Assembly (NCBI RefSeq): GCF_001667585.1
Contig: NZ_LZJZ01000021.1
Coordinates: 62,001-126,000, forward strand
DNA: 64,000 bases
Direction: 5' to 3'
Source: Mycobacterium sp. E2733
Lineage (GTDB): Bacteria; Actinomycetota; Actinomycetes; Mycobacteriales; Mycobacteriaceae
Shown: positions 44,398-52,661 of the stretch, piece by piece
How positions within the stretch are numbered: the stretch's first letter is position 1
Layout of the letters: every line of letters begins with the position of its first letter
Translations under genes and position numbers: made by a program
The notes under the pieces: model-generated
Database searches by the model: none
What the model was told of the DNA's origin: nothing
What the model saw: only the letters and a program-made list of their open reading frames with translations

Positions 44398-45582
44398 ATG
44401 AGCGAACGGGTACTCGACCGGGTCGTGGCGATGGCGGATCAGTTGCGCGACCAGGCCCCCGAGGCCGAGCGGATCGGCCGGCTCACCGACGACACCGTCA
44501 AGCTGATGAAGGGCGCCGGCCTGATCCGGCTGCTGCAAACCAAGCAATATCAAGGTTTCGAGGTCCACCCCCGCGAGTTCGCCGAGACGACGATGGCGAC
44601 CGCGGCGCTGGACCCGGCGGCCGGCTGGATCGTCGGCGTGGTCGGCGTGCACCCCTACCAGTTGGCCTACGCGGACCCGAAAGTCGCGGCCGAAATCTGG
44701 GCCGACGACGTCGACACATGGATGGCCTCGCCGTACGCACCGCAGGGGGTGGCCAAGCCCATAGACGGGGGCTACATCTTCAATGGCCGCTGGCAGTTCA
44801 GCTCGGGCACCGACCACTGCGACTGGATCATTCTGGGCGCGATGCTGGGCGACGAAAACGGCATCCCGATCATGCCGCCGCAGATGCTGCACATGATCCT
44901 GCCGCGCAAGGATTACGAGATCGTCGAGGACTCGTGGAACGTGGTGGGGCTGCGCGGGACCGGGTCCAAGGACGTGATCGTCGAGGACGCGTTCGTTCCG
45001 GCCTACCGCACTATGGACGCGACGAAAGTCATGGACGGCACCGCGCAGCGCGAGGCCGGCATGACGGAGCCGCTGTACCTGATGCCATGGTCGACGATGT
45101 TCCCGCTCGGCATATCGGCGGCGACGATCGGCATCGCCGAGGGAGCGCTGGCCGCGCACCTGGACTACCAACGAGAGCGCGTCGGCGCCACCGGCACCGC
45201 GATCAAGGACGACCCCTACGTCATGTTCGCCATCGGTGAGGCCGCGGCCGACATCAACGCCGCCCGCCAGGAACTGTTGGCCAACGCCGACCGCATCTAC
45301 GACATGGTCGCCGCCGGCAAGGAGGTGTCGTTCGCCGACCGCGCGGCCGGTCGGCGCACCCAGATCCGCGCCGTGTGGCGCGCGGTGGCCGCGGTCGACG
45401 AGATCTTCGCCCGGTCGGGCGGCAACGCCGCCCGCATGGACAAGCCACTGCAACGGTATTGGCGCGACGTGCACGTCGGCCAGCTGCACGCCATCCACAT
45501 GCCGGGCACCGCCTATCACGCGTCGGCCCTGAGTTCGCTGGGTATCGAGCCGCCCGAGGGCCCGCTGCGGGCTTTGATCTAG
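44398..45582 (+). CDS. Flavin-dependent hydroxylase, HsaA-like (group D acyl-CoA-dehydrogenase fold)
   Basis: 394 residues, the length of M. tuberculosis HsaA. Aligns with it along the chain (for example SPYAPQGVAKPIDGGYIFNG, RWQFSSGTDH, VGLRGTGSKDVIV, RYWRDVHVGQLHA containing the catalytic His region). It would ortho-hydroxylate a phenolic substrate using reduced flavin from a separate reductase, which is not encoded nearby. ATG at 44398 with AAGGA 8 bases upstream. First of three genes with an HsaC-like dioxygenase and a flavoprotein. Confidence 0.9.
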   Translation: MSERVLDRVVAMADQLRDQAPEAERIGRLTDDTVKLMKGAGLIRLLQTKQYQGFEVHPREFAETTMATAALDPAAGWIVGVVGVHPYQLAYADPKVAAEIWADDVDTWMASPYAPQGVAKPIDGGYIFNGRWQFSSGTDHCDWIILGAMLGDENGIPIMPPQMLHMILPRKDYEIVEDSWNVVGLRGTGSKDVIVEDAFVPAYRTMDATKVMDGTAQREAGMTEPLYLMPWSTMFPLGISAATIGIAEGALAAHLDYQRERVGATGTAIKDDPYVMFAIGEAAADINAARQELLANADRIYDMVAAGKEVSFADRAAGRRTQIRAVWRAVAAVDEIFARSGGNAARMDKPLQRYWRDVHVGQLHAIHMPGTAYHASALSSLGIEPPEGPLRALI

Positions 45583-45591
45583 GAGAACACG

Positions 45592-46500
45592 TTGACCGAC
45601 CTGAAAAGCCTGGGCTACATCACCGTTTCGACAAACGACATCGACCGCTGGCGACAATTCGCCTTCGGTGTCCTGGGTTTCGCCGTGGGTAAAGGTCCCG
45701 ACCCGGAGGCGCTGTATCTGCGGATGGACGAGCGCGCGGCCCGGCTCATCGTGGTGCCCGGTGAGACCGACCGGGTGCTGACGGTCGGCTGGGAGGTGCG
45801 TGACCGCCCCGCGCTGCAACGGGTCAAGGCGGCCCTGGACGCCGCGGGGACCCCGTTCAAGCAACTGTCCACCGACGAGGCCGAGGCCCGCCGCGTGGAG
45901 GAGGTGATCACCTTCGAGGACCCGGCCGGCACCACGCTCGAGGTCTTCCATGGTGCGGTGCTCGACCACAGCCCGGTCGTCACGCCGTTCGGCGCGAAGT
46001 TCGTGACGGGCGACCAAGGCATGGGCCACGTCGTGGTGCCGGCGATGGACCCCAACGGGCTATTCGACTTCTACACCGAGGTGCTGGGTTTCCGCGCCCG
46101 CGGCGCGTTCCGGGTGCCGTTGCCGAAAGAGTTTGGGCCCGTGCGGGTTCGCTTCCTGGGCATCAACGAGCGACACCACAGCCTGGCGATCGTGCCGGCG
46201 GCGCATCAGCGCGACCCGCGCCTGGTGCACATCATGGTGGAGGTCGACAGCCTGGACGCCGTCGGGCAGGCGCTGGACCGGGTGAACGCGGAGGGCTTCC
46301 AGTTGTCCTCCACGCTGGGCCGGCACACGAACGACAAGATGGTGTCGTTCTACGTCCGCGCGCCGGGCGACTGGGACATCGAGTTCGGCACCGACGGCAT
46401 GCGGGTCGACGAAACCTATTACACGGCGGAGGAAATCACCGCCGACAGCTACTGGGGTCACCAGTGGGTCGGCGAAATGCCCGCGGCCATGCGGTTATGA
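45592..46500 (+). CDS. Extradiol (meta-cleavage) dioxygenase, HsaC/BphC-like
   Basis: 302 residues, two vicinal-oxygen-chelate domains. Iron ligands are visible as H146 (GMGHVV), H213 (LVHIMVE) and E264 (WDIEFG); the catalytic residues H195, H245 and Y254 are in HHSLAI, LGRHTND and VSFYV. Cleaves catechols next to the hydroxyls, here presumably the product of the preceding hydroxylase. TTG start at 45592 with AGGAGAA upstream. It is coupled (ATGA) to the downstream flavoprotein. Confidence 0.93.
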   Translation: MTDLKSLGYITVSTNDIDRWRQFAFGVLGFAVGKGPDPEALYLRMDERAARLIVVPGETDRVLTVGWEVRDRPALQRVKAALDAAGTPFKQLSTDEAEARRVEEVITFEDPAGTTLEVFHGAVLDHSPVVTPFGAKFVTGDQGMGHVVVPAMDPNGLFDFYTEVLGFRARGAFRVPLPKEFGPVRVRFLGINERHHSLAIVPAAHQRDPRLVHIMVEVDSLDAVGQALDRVNAEGFQLSSTLGRHTNDKMVSFYVRAPGDWDIEFGTDGMRVDETYYTAEEITADSYWGHQWVGEMPAAMRL

Positions 46501-47963
46501 CGCCGGATACCGAGGTCACGCCGGTGCCGGCCGCGTCGATCACGTCGTGGGATGACGAGGCCGACGTGGTCATCGCCGGATACGGGGTGGCCGGCGCCGC
46601 CGCGGCGGTGGAGGCGGCGCGCTCCGGCGCCGACGTGCTGGTGTTGGAACGCACCGGGTCCTGGGGCGGCGCGGCGGCGATGGCGGGCGGGTTCATCTAC
46701 CTCGGCGGCGGTACGCCCCTGCAAAAGGCTTGCGGCTTCGACGATTCCGTCGACAACATGGCCGCTTTCCTGAACGTCGCGATGGGACCCGGCGCCCATG
46801 AGAACCGGATCGCCGACTATTGCGCCGGCAGCGTCGCCCACTTCGACTGGCTGGTCGGCTGCGGCGTGCCGTTCAAGGCGGAGTTCTTCTCCGAGCCCGG
46901 CTGGGAGCCGATGGGTGACCAGGGCCTGATGTACAGCGGCGGCGAAAACGCCTACCCCTTCAACACGATCGCCTCCCCCGCCCCGCGCGGTCACGTCCCG
47001 CAGATGTCGAACAAGAAGCAGGGCGAAGCCAGCGCGGGCTACATGCTGATGAAGCCGCTCGTCGAGACGGCCACCGCCGCCGGCGCACGCGCGCTCTACG
47101 ACGTGCGGGTGCAACGCCTCATCGTCGAAGCCGACGGCAGGGTGGTCGGGATCCGCGCGCGCCAGTACGGCAACGAGATTGCGGTCCGGGCCCGCAAGGG
47201 CGTGGTGCTCGCGACGGGCAGCTTCGCCTACAACGACGCGATGGTGGCCCGTTACGCGCCGCGGATCGCGGGCCGCCCGGCCGCATCCATCGAGCAGCAT
47301 GACGGGCAGGCCATCCGGATGGCCCAGGCGTTGGGCGCCGATTTGGCGCACATGGACGCCACCGAGGTCGCGATCTTCATCGACCCCCAACAACTGGTGC
47401 GCGGCATCCTGGTCAACGGCCGCGGCCAGCGCTACGTCGCCGAGGACACCTATCCGGGTCGCATCGGCCAGCTCACCCTCTACCAACAGGACAACATCGC
47501 CTTCCTGATCATCGACGACGACGCCCAGCAGGAGGCGATGGCGTCGTGGTCCCCGAAATTCATGCTGCGACCGGCAACCTGGGTGGCCGACAGCGTCGCC
47601 GACCTGGAACACGACATGGGACTGGCGCCGGGTTGCCTGCGGGCGACCGTCGCCGCCTACAACGAGGGCGCCGCCCGCGGCGAGGATCCGCTGCTGCACA
47701 AGAAGCCGGAGTGGTTGAAGCCCATCGGTTCCCCGGTCGGCGCCATCGACTTGCGGGAGAACACCGGCGGTTTCACATTGGGCGGCCTGGCCACCACGCT
47801 GGACGCCGAGGTGCTCCACGTCAGCGGTGAACCCATCCCCGGTCTCTTCGCCGCCGGGCGCTGCACCGCTGGGCTGGCCGCGTGGGGCTACGCCAGCGGT
47901 ATTTCGCTCGGTGACGGCAGCTTCTACGGCCGCCGCGCGGGCCGATCCGCGGCCAAGGGCTGA
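46497..47963 (+). CDS. FAD-dependent dehydrogenase, KstD/fumarate-reductase flavoprotein family
   Basis: 488 residues from ATG at 46497 overlapping the dioxygenase stop. FAD motif VVIAGYGVAGAAAAVEAA and the distal motif GLFAAGRCTAGLAAWGYASGISLGDG are family hallmarks. Related enzymes (Rv0785-like flavoproteins, 3-ketosteroid dehydrogenases) introduce C=C bonds next to carbonyls. Its catalytic Tyr cannot be placed with confidence, so KstD activity is only likely. The operon with ring hydroxylase and ring-cleaving enzymes fits a polycyclic-ketone pathway. Confidence 0.9.
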   Translation: MTPDTEVTPVPAASITSWDDEADVVIAGYGVAGAAAAVEAARSGADVLVLERTGSWGGAAAMAGGFIYLGGGTPLQKACGFDDSVDNMAAFLNVAMGPGAHENRIADYCAGSVAHFDWLVGCGVPFKAEFFSEPGWEPMGDQGLMYSGGENAYPFNTIASPAPRGHVPQMSNKKQGEASAGYMLMKPLVETATAAGARALYDVRVQRLIVEADGRVVGIRARQYGNEIAVRARKGVVLATGSFAYNDAMVARYAPRIAGRPAASIEQHDGQAIRMAQALGADLAHMDATEVAIFIDPQQLVRGILVNGRGQRYVAEDTYPGRIGQLTLYQQDNIAFLIIDDDAQQEAMASWSPKFMLRPATWVADSVADLEHDMGLAPGCLRATVAAYNEGAARGEDPLLHKKPEWLKPIGSPVGAIDLRENTGGFTLGGLATTLDAEVLHVSGEPIPGLFAAGRCTAGLAAWGYASGISLGDGSFYGRRAGRSAAKG

Positions 47964-47988
47964 GCCCGGCCGCATCCTGCGCCGCGGC

Positions 47989-48048
47989 CGCGAGCGTAAG
48001 GGCACTGCGAAAAAGCACCCAGGAATTCGCAGTGTGCTTACGCTCGCG
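47989..48048. repeat. Long inverted repeat, possible terminator
   Basis: 23-bp stem (47989-48011 with 48026-48048, two adjacent mismatches) and 14-base loop. It follows the flavoprotein stop by 25 bp and precedes the IclR gene, so it may end transcription, or be a dispersed mycobacterial palindrome. Confidence 0.5.
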
Positions 48049-48118
48049 CGCTCAAGGAATCCCGTCCGGCGATTTTCCGCGCGTCGTGTGACAGCAACCA
48101 CACCGCTGTGGTAGAACT

Positions 48119-48137
48119 ATATTCCTAATAGGAATAT
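48119..48137. promoter_or_regulatory. Perfect palindrome upstream of IclR gene
   Basis: ATATTCCTAATAGGAATAT: 9-bp arms perfectly complementary around a single base. AT-rich in GC-rich surroundings, it ends 17 bp before the ATG at 48155 and directly before the AGGAGG site. It is the likely site for autoregulation by the IclR protein. Confidence 0.6.
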
Positions 48138-48154
48138 GCCAGCCAGGAGGATTC

Positions 48155-48964
48155 ATGTCGGCGCCTGTCGAAACCCCCACGGCCGTCATCGACCGGATAT
48201 CGCTGGTTCTCGACGCCTTCGAGGGTCCGGGGCGGCTCACCCTGGCGCAGATCGTCAGGCGCACCGGCCTGCCCCGCTCGTCGGCGCATCGGATGCTCGA
48301 ACGCCTGGTACAGCTGCGCTGGCTGCGCCGCGACGGCCGCGATTATGAGTTGGGCATGCGCCTCGTCGAACTCGGATCGCTCGCCGTGCATCAGGACCGG
48401 CTGGTGCGGGCGGCCGGCCCGCTGCTGGGTGAGTTGCACCGCGCCACCGGCCTCTCCGTGCACTTGGCCGTGCTCGACGGCCCGGACGTTGTATACCTGG
48501 ACAAGATCGGTGACCAGAGAATCCCTACCCGGGTGGGTGGTCGTCAACCCGCCCATTGCACCGCGGTCGGCAAGGCGATCCTCGCCTATCGCGATGAGGA
48601 TGCCGAGCTCGATCTGCGGGTTCGGAAGACGAAATACTCGATCTCCAGTGGCGCCCAGCTGGCCGTCGAGTTAGCCAAGGTGCGGGCCCACGGCGTCGCG
48701 TTCGAACGCGAGGAGTCACTGCTCGGATTCGGTTGCGTGGCAGCGCCGATCGGCGGGCCGGGTGACGCGGTCGCCGCCGTGTCGGTGTGCGGTCCGATGA
48801 ACCGCATGACGTTCGACCAGCGACTGACGGCCCCGGTGCGCATGATCGCGATGGGCATCTGGCGCAACGTCGAGGACGGCCCGCAGCGCGTCGCTCCGAC
48901 CCTGCAGCCGCTGCGTCCGTTGATGCCACATCGGCCCCAGCGTGCGGCCCTGCAGTACGCGTGA
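48155..48964 (+). CDS. IclR-family transcriptional regulator
   Basis: 269 residues. N-terminal winged HTH (LTLAQIVRRTGLPRSSAHRMLERLVQLRWLRRDG, about 27-60) and a C-terminal ligand-binding GAF-like domain with TAVGKAILAY and FEREESLLGFGCVAAPI. IclR proteins control aromatic and lipid catabolic operons in response to pathway intermediates. The gene lies between the HsaA/HsaC-like operon and an esterase with which it overlaps (GTGA). A perfect palindrome lies just upstream. Confidence 0.93.
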   Translation: MSAPVETPTAVIDRISLVLDAFEGPGRLTLAQIVRRTGLPRSSAHRMLERLVQLRWLRRDGRDYELGMRLVELGSLAVHQDRLVRAAGPLLGELHRATGLSVHLAVLDGPDVVYLDKIGDQRIPTRVGGRQPAHCTAVGKAILAYRDEDAELDLRVRKTKYSISSGAQLAVELAKVRAHGVAFEREESLLGFGCVAAPIGGPGDAVAAVSVCGPMNRMTFDQRLTAPVRMIAMGIWRNVEDGPQRVAPTLQPLRPLMPHRPQRAALQYA

Positions 48965-49884
48965 GCCTCGACCCGCAGATCGCCGGGATCCTCGAGCAAC
49001 TGGACCGCGGGTTCCCTCCCGTCCATGTCATGACCGGCGCGGAAGCCAGGGCGCTGATCAGATCCCGGTTGGTGCCACCGGCCGAGCCCGAGCCCGTCGG
49101 CGCGGTCGCCGAGAACTCGGTCGAGGGTGGGGGCGGCCCGATCCCGGTGCGCGTGTACCGGCCCCGTGCCACCGGACCGCTCCCCATCGTCGTCTATGCG
49201 CACGGCGGCGGCTTCGTGTTCTGCGACCTCGACAGCCACGACGGCCTGTGCCGCAGCATCGCGAATCTCATCCCTGCCGTGGTGGTGTCGGTCGGTTACC
49301 GGCTGGCACCCGAGAACCCGTGGCCCGCCGCCGCCGAGGATGTGTACGTGGCGACGTGCTGGGCGGCCGATAATGCCGCTGCGCTCGGGGGTGACCCGGA
49401 GCGGCTTGCCGTCGGCGGCGACAGCGCCGGTGGCAACCTGGCCGCGGTCACCGCGCTGATGGCTCGCGACCGCGGAGGACCGCAGCTGGAGGGCCAGCTG
49501 CTGCTCTACCCGGTGATCGACGCCGACTTCGATACCGAGTCCTACCGGCTGTTCGGGCAGGGCTACTACAACCCGAAGCCGGCTTTGCAGTGGTACTGGG
49601 ACTGCTACGTGCCCTCCCCCGGCGACCGCAGGCATCCCTACGCCTCCCCACTGCGGGCCGACCTGCATGGGCTGCCGCGCGCCGTAATGGTCGTCGCCGG
49701 ACACGACCCGCTGCGCGACGAAGGAATGGCCTTCGGCACGGCGCTGGATGCCGCCGGTGTCTCGACCGTGCAGCTGCGTTACGAAGGCGGCATCCACGGT
49801 TTCATGACGATGCCGATGCTCGACCTCGCGCAACGGGCCCGCAAAGAGGCGTCCGCGGCGCTAGCCGATCTGCTGCGACGGTAA
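48961..49884 (+). CDS. HSL-type esterase/lipase
   Basis: 307 residues from GTG at 48961 overlapping the IclR stop. Oxyanion motif AHGGGF, nucleophile elbow GDSAGGN, Asp in GHDPLRDEG and His in GGIHGF. The protein is colinear with the esterase at 22473, suggesting a duplicated lineage. It would hydrolyse short or cyclic esters. The 3' end overlaps the convergent OYE gene by 24 bp. Confidence 0.92.
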   Translation: MSLDPQIAGILEQLDRGFPPVHVMTGAEARALIRSRLVPPAEPEPVGAVAENSVEGGGGPIPVRVYRPRATGPLPIVVYAHGGGFVFCDLDSHDGLCRSIANLIPAVVVSVGYRLAPENPWPAAAEDVYVATCWAADNAAALGGDPERLAVGGDSAGGNLAAVTALMARDRGGPQLEGQLLLYPVIDADFDTESYRLFGQGYYNPKPALQWYWDCYVPSPGDRRHPYASPLRADLHGLPRAVMVVAGHDPLRDEGMAFGTALDAAGVSTVQLRYEGGIHGFMTMPMLDLAQRARKEASAALADLLRR

Positions 49885-51099
49885 AGCGTCGGGGTGCAAC
49901 GGCTCTGTCGCGCCGTAGCGCTGCTCGGGGTCCAGAACACAGTGGGTGCGCCCGAACACCGTGACCATGCACTTGTTGTTGTGCGTGCACAGGCTGCGCA
50001 CCGTCGGGTCGGCGATCATCTTCGCGACCAGGTCCGGCTCGCGCAGCAACGCCCGGCCGATGGCCACGAAGTCGAAGCCCTCGCGCATGCCGGTCTCGAC
50101 ATGCTCGCGATTCGTAATGCCGCCCAGCAGGATCAGCTTCGTGTCGTGGACCGCGGGCACGAACTGGCGGGCATTCGCCAGCATGTAGAGGTCGTGGTAC
50201 GGGTAGTCACCCATCGCCCACTTTCCGATGAACCGGATTCCAGTGCGCATGGGCTGCGGAATCACCCGGGCGAACTCCCTGACCGGAACGTCACCCCGGA
50301 ACAAATACATCGGCTTGAAAACCGAAGAGCCCTGGGTCAATTCGATCGCATCGAGGGTTGCGTCGGCGTCGAGCAGCGCGGCGGTGCGCAGCGCTTCGTC
50401 GAGCCAGATACTGCCCGGCACACCGTCGTCCATGTCCAGTTTGGCCGTCACCGCGATGCGGTCACCGACCTCGTCGCGCACGCGACGGGCGATCTCGCGG
50501 CAGAATCGCGACCGGTTGTCGATGTTGCCGCCGTACTCGTCCTTGCGCCGATTGAGCAACGGGCTCAGAAACGAGCTGGGCAGGTACAGGTGCCCGAAAT
50601 GCAGCTCCACCACGTCGAACCCCGCTTCGGCGGCCACCCGGGCGGCGGAGCCGAATTGGTCCACCACCGTCTGGATCTCGGCACGGGTCATCTCGCGGCA
50701 GTAGCCCATCGAGGCGGGGTTGATGAACCGGCTGGGCGCCATCGGGGTAACCCCCGTGAGCTTTTTGTGCGCGACCACCCCGGCGTGGCCCAGCTGTGCG
50801 GAGATCGCAGCCCCGTCCCCGTGTACTGCCTCGGTCAGACGCCGCAGGCCGGGCAACGCCTTCGGGTTCATGACGATCTGGCCGGGCGCACTGGCCCCCT
50901 CGGGGGCCACGCAGCAGTACGCCACCGTCGTCATGCCGACGCCGCCCCGCGAGAACGCGCGATGGAAGGCGATCAGATCGTCGGTGACCAGCCCGTCGGG
51001 GGAACGACCTTCTGACGTCGCGGCCTTGATCACCCTGTTGCGCAATGTCACCGGGCCCAATGCGGCGGGGGCGAACGGGTCCGGCGGTGCGGTGCTCAT
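49861..51099 (-). CDS. NADH:flavin oxidoreductase, Old Yellow Enzyme family
   Basis: 412 residues, FMN-binding TIM barrel. Landmarks: LGPVTLRNRVIKAATSEG, AQLGHAG, FDVVELHFGHLYLPSSFLSPLLNRRKDEYGG (class signature around FMN and the proton donor) and FVAIGRALLREPDL. Reduces activated alkenes such as enones. Related to clade members of actinobacterial steroid regions (Rv3359-like). The C-terminus has a Cys cluster in CTHNNKCMVTVFGRTHC, which in 2,4-dienoyl-CoA reductases binds 4Fe-4S; its metal content here is uncertain. Confidence 0.9.
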   Translation of the reverse strand: MSTAPPDPFAPAALGPVTLRNRVIKAATSEGRSPDGLVTDDLIAFHRAFSRGGVGMTTVAYCCVAPEGASAPGQIVMNPKALPGLRRLTEAVHGDGAAISAQLGHAGVVAHKKLTGVTPMAPSRFINPASMGYCREMTRAEIQTVVDQFGSAARVAAEAGFDVVELHFGHLYLPSSFLSPLLNRRKDEYGGNIDNRSRFCREIARRVRDEVGDRIAVTAKLDMDDGVPGSIWLDEALRTAALLDADATLDAIELTQGSSVFKPMYLFRGDVPVREFARVIPQPMRTGIRFIGKWAMGDYPYHDLYMLANARQFVPAVHDTKLILLGGITNREHVETGMREGFDFVAIGRALLREPDLVAKMIADPTVRSLCTHNNKCMVTVFGRTHCVLDPEQRYGATEPLHPDALPSQQIG

Positions 51100-51200
51100 C
51101 CGGCTACCGTTGCCCCGCTCCGGCCGCCGGTCAACCGGAGGTTCCCGATAGTCGGGAGCCGGGGACGCCGCGCGCGGCGGTCATGCCATACGGTCGGCTG

Positions 51201-51557
51201 ATGGCCGACGGCGAAGTCTTCGTGATCGACCGGGTGGTCACCAGGCCCGGATGCGCCCGGCGGTTCGTCGACACCTACCTCGCCGAATACGCCCCCGGCG
51301 CGCGCGAACGCGGCATGACGCTGCGCGACCTGCTGGTCAGCCCGCCGATCTGGTTCGACGACGCCGATGCGCAGGTCAACACCGTCACGGTCACCTGGAC
51401 CCTGCCCAGCACGCAGGCGTGGTGGGAGATGACGTGGAAGGGTCGCCCGGACCCGGCGTTGGGTGAATGGTGGGCGCAGATCGGCGAATTGGTGCAGGAG
51501 CGGTCCCGTTCCTTCGCCGCGGCCGCCGACGACGTCGACGGCCTGTGCGATGTATAG
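51201..51557 (+). CDS. Small alpha/beta-barrel-like protein (118 aa)
   Basis: Start ATG at 51201 (an alternative ATG at 51183 adds six residues). The ferredoxin-like fold of dimeric alpha/beta-barrel (EthD/NIPSNAP-type) small proteins is suggested by VFVIDRVVTRPGCARRFVDTYLAEYAPGARERG and TVTVTWTLPSTQAWWEM. Stop overlaps the next gene by 8 bp. Likely binds or isomerises a small lipid; no catalytic motif identified. Confidence 0.75.
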   Translation: MADGEVFVIDRVVTRPGCARRFVDTYLAEYAPGARERGMTLRDLLVSPPIWFDDADAQVNTVTVTWTLPSTQAWWEMTWKGRPDPALGEWWAQIGELVQERSRSFAAAADDVDGLCDV

Positions 51558-52185
51558 CGTCACGCGGCTGATCGACGTCGCCGAACCGGACCGCGGCCGG
51601 CTGCTCGCCGGATTGCGCGCCGCCGCTTCCGACGCCGGGGCGCAGCGTTGGGTGGTGGAACCCACGCTGCCCGGTTCGCGCAACGGCGGCGATATCCTCG
51701 TCCACCTACGCTTCGCGTCCAAAGATGAATGGGATTGCGCGGCGGATTGTTTCGGCGCGGTCTTGGACGATCCCGCGGTCGGCCGGGTGAACGGTGCGGC
51801 CTACCCGGGAATGCCCGTGCAGCGCCGCGACAAGCCGGGAACCGTGTACCGGGCGCTGCTGCTGAGGGTGCTGCCCGACACGGATCAGGCCACCGTCGCC
51901 CGTTTCGAGACCGACCTGCAGCTGATGCCGCGGTATGTGCGCACCATCACCGACTGGCAGCTGAGCAGGGTCGAGGAGGCCACCGGCGTCTCGGCGTGGA
52001 CGCACGTGTTCGAACAGCTTTTCACCGACGTAGACGGGTTGACGGGGCCCTATCTGATGCATCCGATCCACTGGGCGGTGGTGGATCGCTGGTTCGATCC
52101 CGAATGTCCCGACGTCATCGTGCGCGACCGCGTCTGCCACAGTTTCTGCCAGAGCGACGCGGCCGTTCTGCGGCTGGGCGGGTGA
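51550..52185 (+). CDS. Tandem-domain dimeric alpha/beta-barrel (Dabb-like) protein
   Basis: 211 residues. The C-terminal half (YRALLLRVLPDTDQATVARFETDLQLMP, HVFEQLFTDVDGLTGPYLMHPIHWAVVDRWFDPECPDVIV) is a stress-responsive alpha/beta-barrel domain; the N-terminal half is a second, more divergent copy. It overlaps both neighbours (8 bp and 4 bp), so three small genes form a tight operon. Function unknown; related domains act as cyclases or dehydratases. Confidence 0.78.
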   Translation: MYSVTRLIDVAEPDRGRLLAGLRAAASDAGAQRWVVEPTLPGSRNGGDILVHLRFASKDEWDCAADCFGAVLDDPAVGRVNGAAYPGMPVQRRDKPGTVYRALLLRVLPDTDQATVARFETDLQLMPRYVRTITDWQLSRVEEATGVSAWTHVFEQLFTDVDGLTGPYLMHPIHWAVVDRWFDPECPDVIVRDRVCHSFCQSDAAVLRLGG

Positions 52186-52631
52186 ACCACCCGATGCACT
52201 ACTCCATTTGGCTCGAACAAGCCTGCACCGCGCCTCCTGACGTCGTTTATGACCTGCTCATCGACGTCGAGCGGTGGCCGGAGTGGTTGTCCGGCACGCG
52301 AAGCGCGGGTTGGGAGGACCCGGAAACTCCGGGCAAACGGGAAGGGGCCATACGCGGAGTCGCCGTGAGTGGCTTGACCATGCGGGAGGAGATTCTGATT
52401 GACGACGGGCCGCGCCACCACGCGTATCGCATCGTGTCCGGAATCCCGGTGACCGACCATCGCGCCGATGTTCACATCCACGAGCAAGCCGGCGGATCGC
52501 TCATTGTCTGGCGGGCGACGTTCCGTTCGCGGATTCCCCTAGCGGGCCCGCTGATGTGGTTGATGATGCGCGCCAGCATGCCCCGCATGGCGGCAGATTT
52601 GGCCAGAGGCGCCGAGCACCGAGCTATCTGA
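52182..52631 (+). CDS. SRPBCC/START-like polyketide-cyclase-fold protein
   Basis: 149 residues from GTG at 52182 overlapping the previous stop (GTGA); ATG at 52194 is an alternative. The helix-grip fold is indicated by APPDVVYDLLIDVERWPEWLSGTRSAGWE and alternating strands up to LIVWRATFRS and a C-terminal helix MRASMPRMAADLARGAEHR. Binds hydrophobic ligands in a deep cavity. The 3' end faces the SDR at 52662. Confidence 0.82.
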   Translation: MNHPMHYSIWLEQACTAPPDVVYDLLIDVERWPEWLSGTRSAGWEDPETPGKREGAIRGVAVSGLTMREEILIDDGPRHHAYRIVSGIPVTDHRADVHIHEQAGGSLIVWRATFRSRIPLAGPLMWLMMRASMPRMAADLARGAEHRAI

Positions 52632-52661
52632 TCGACGATACCTGCCAGCGCGAGTGTCGCG

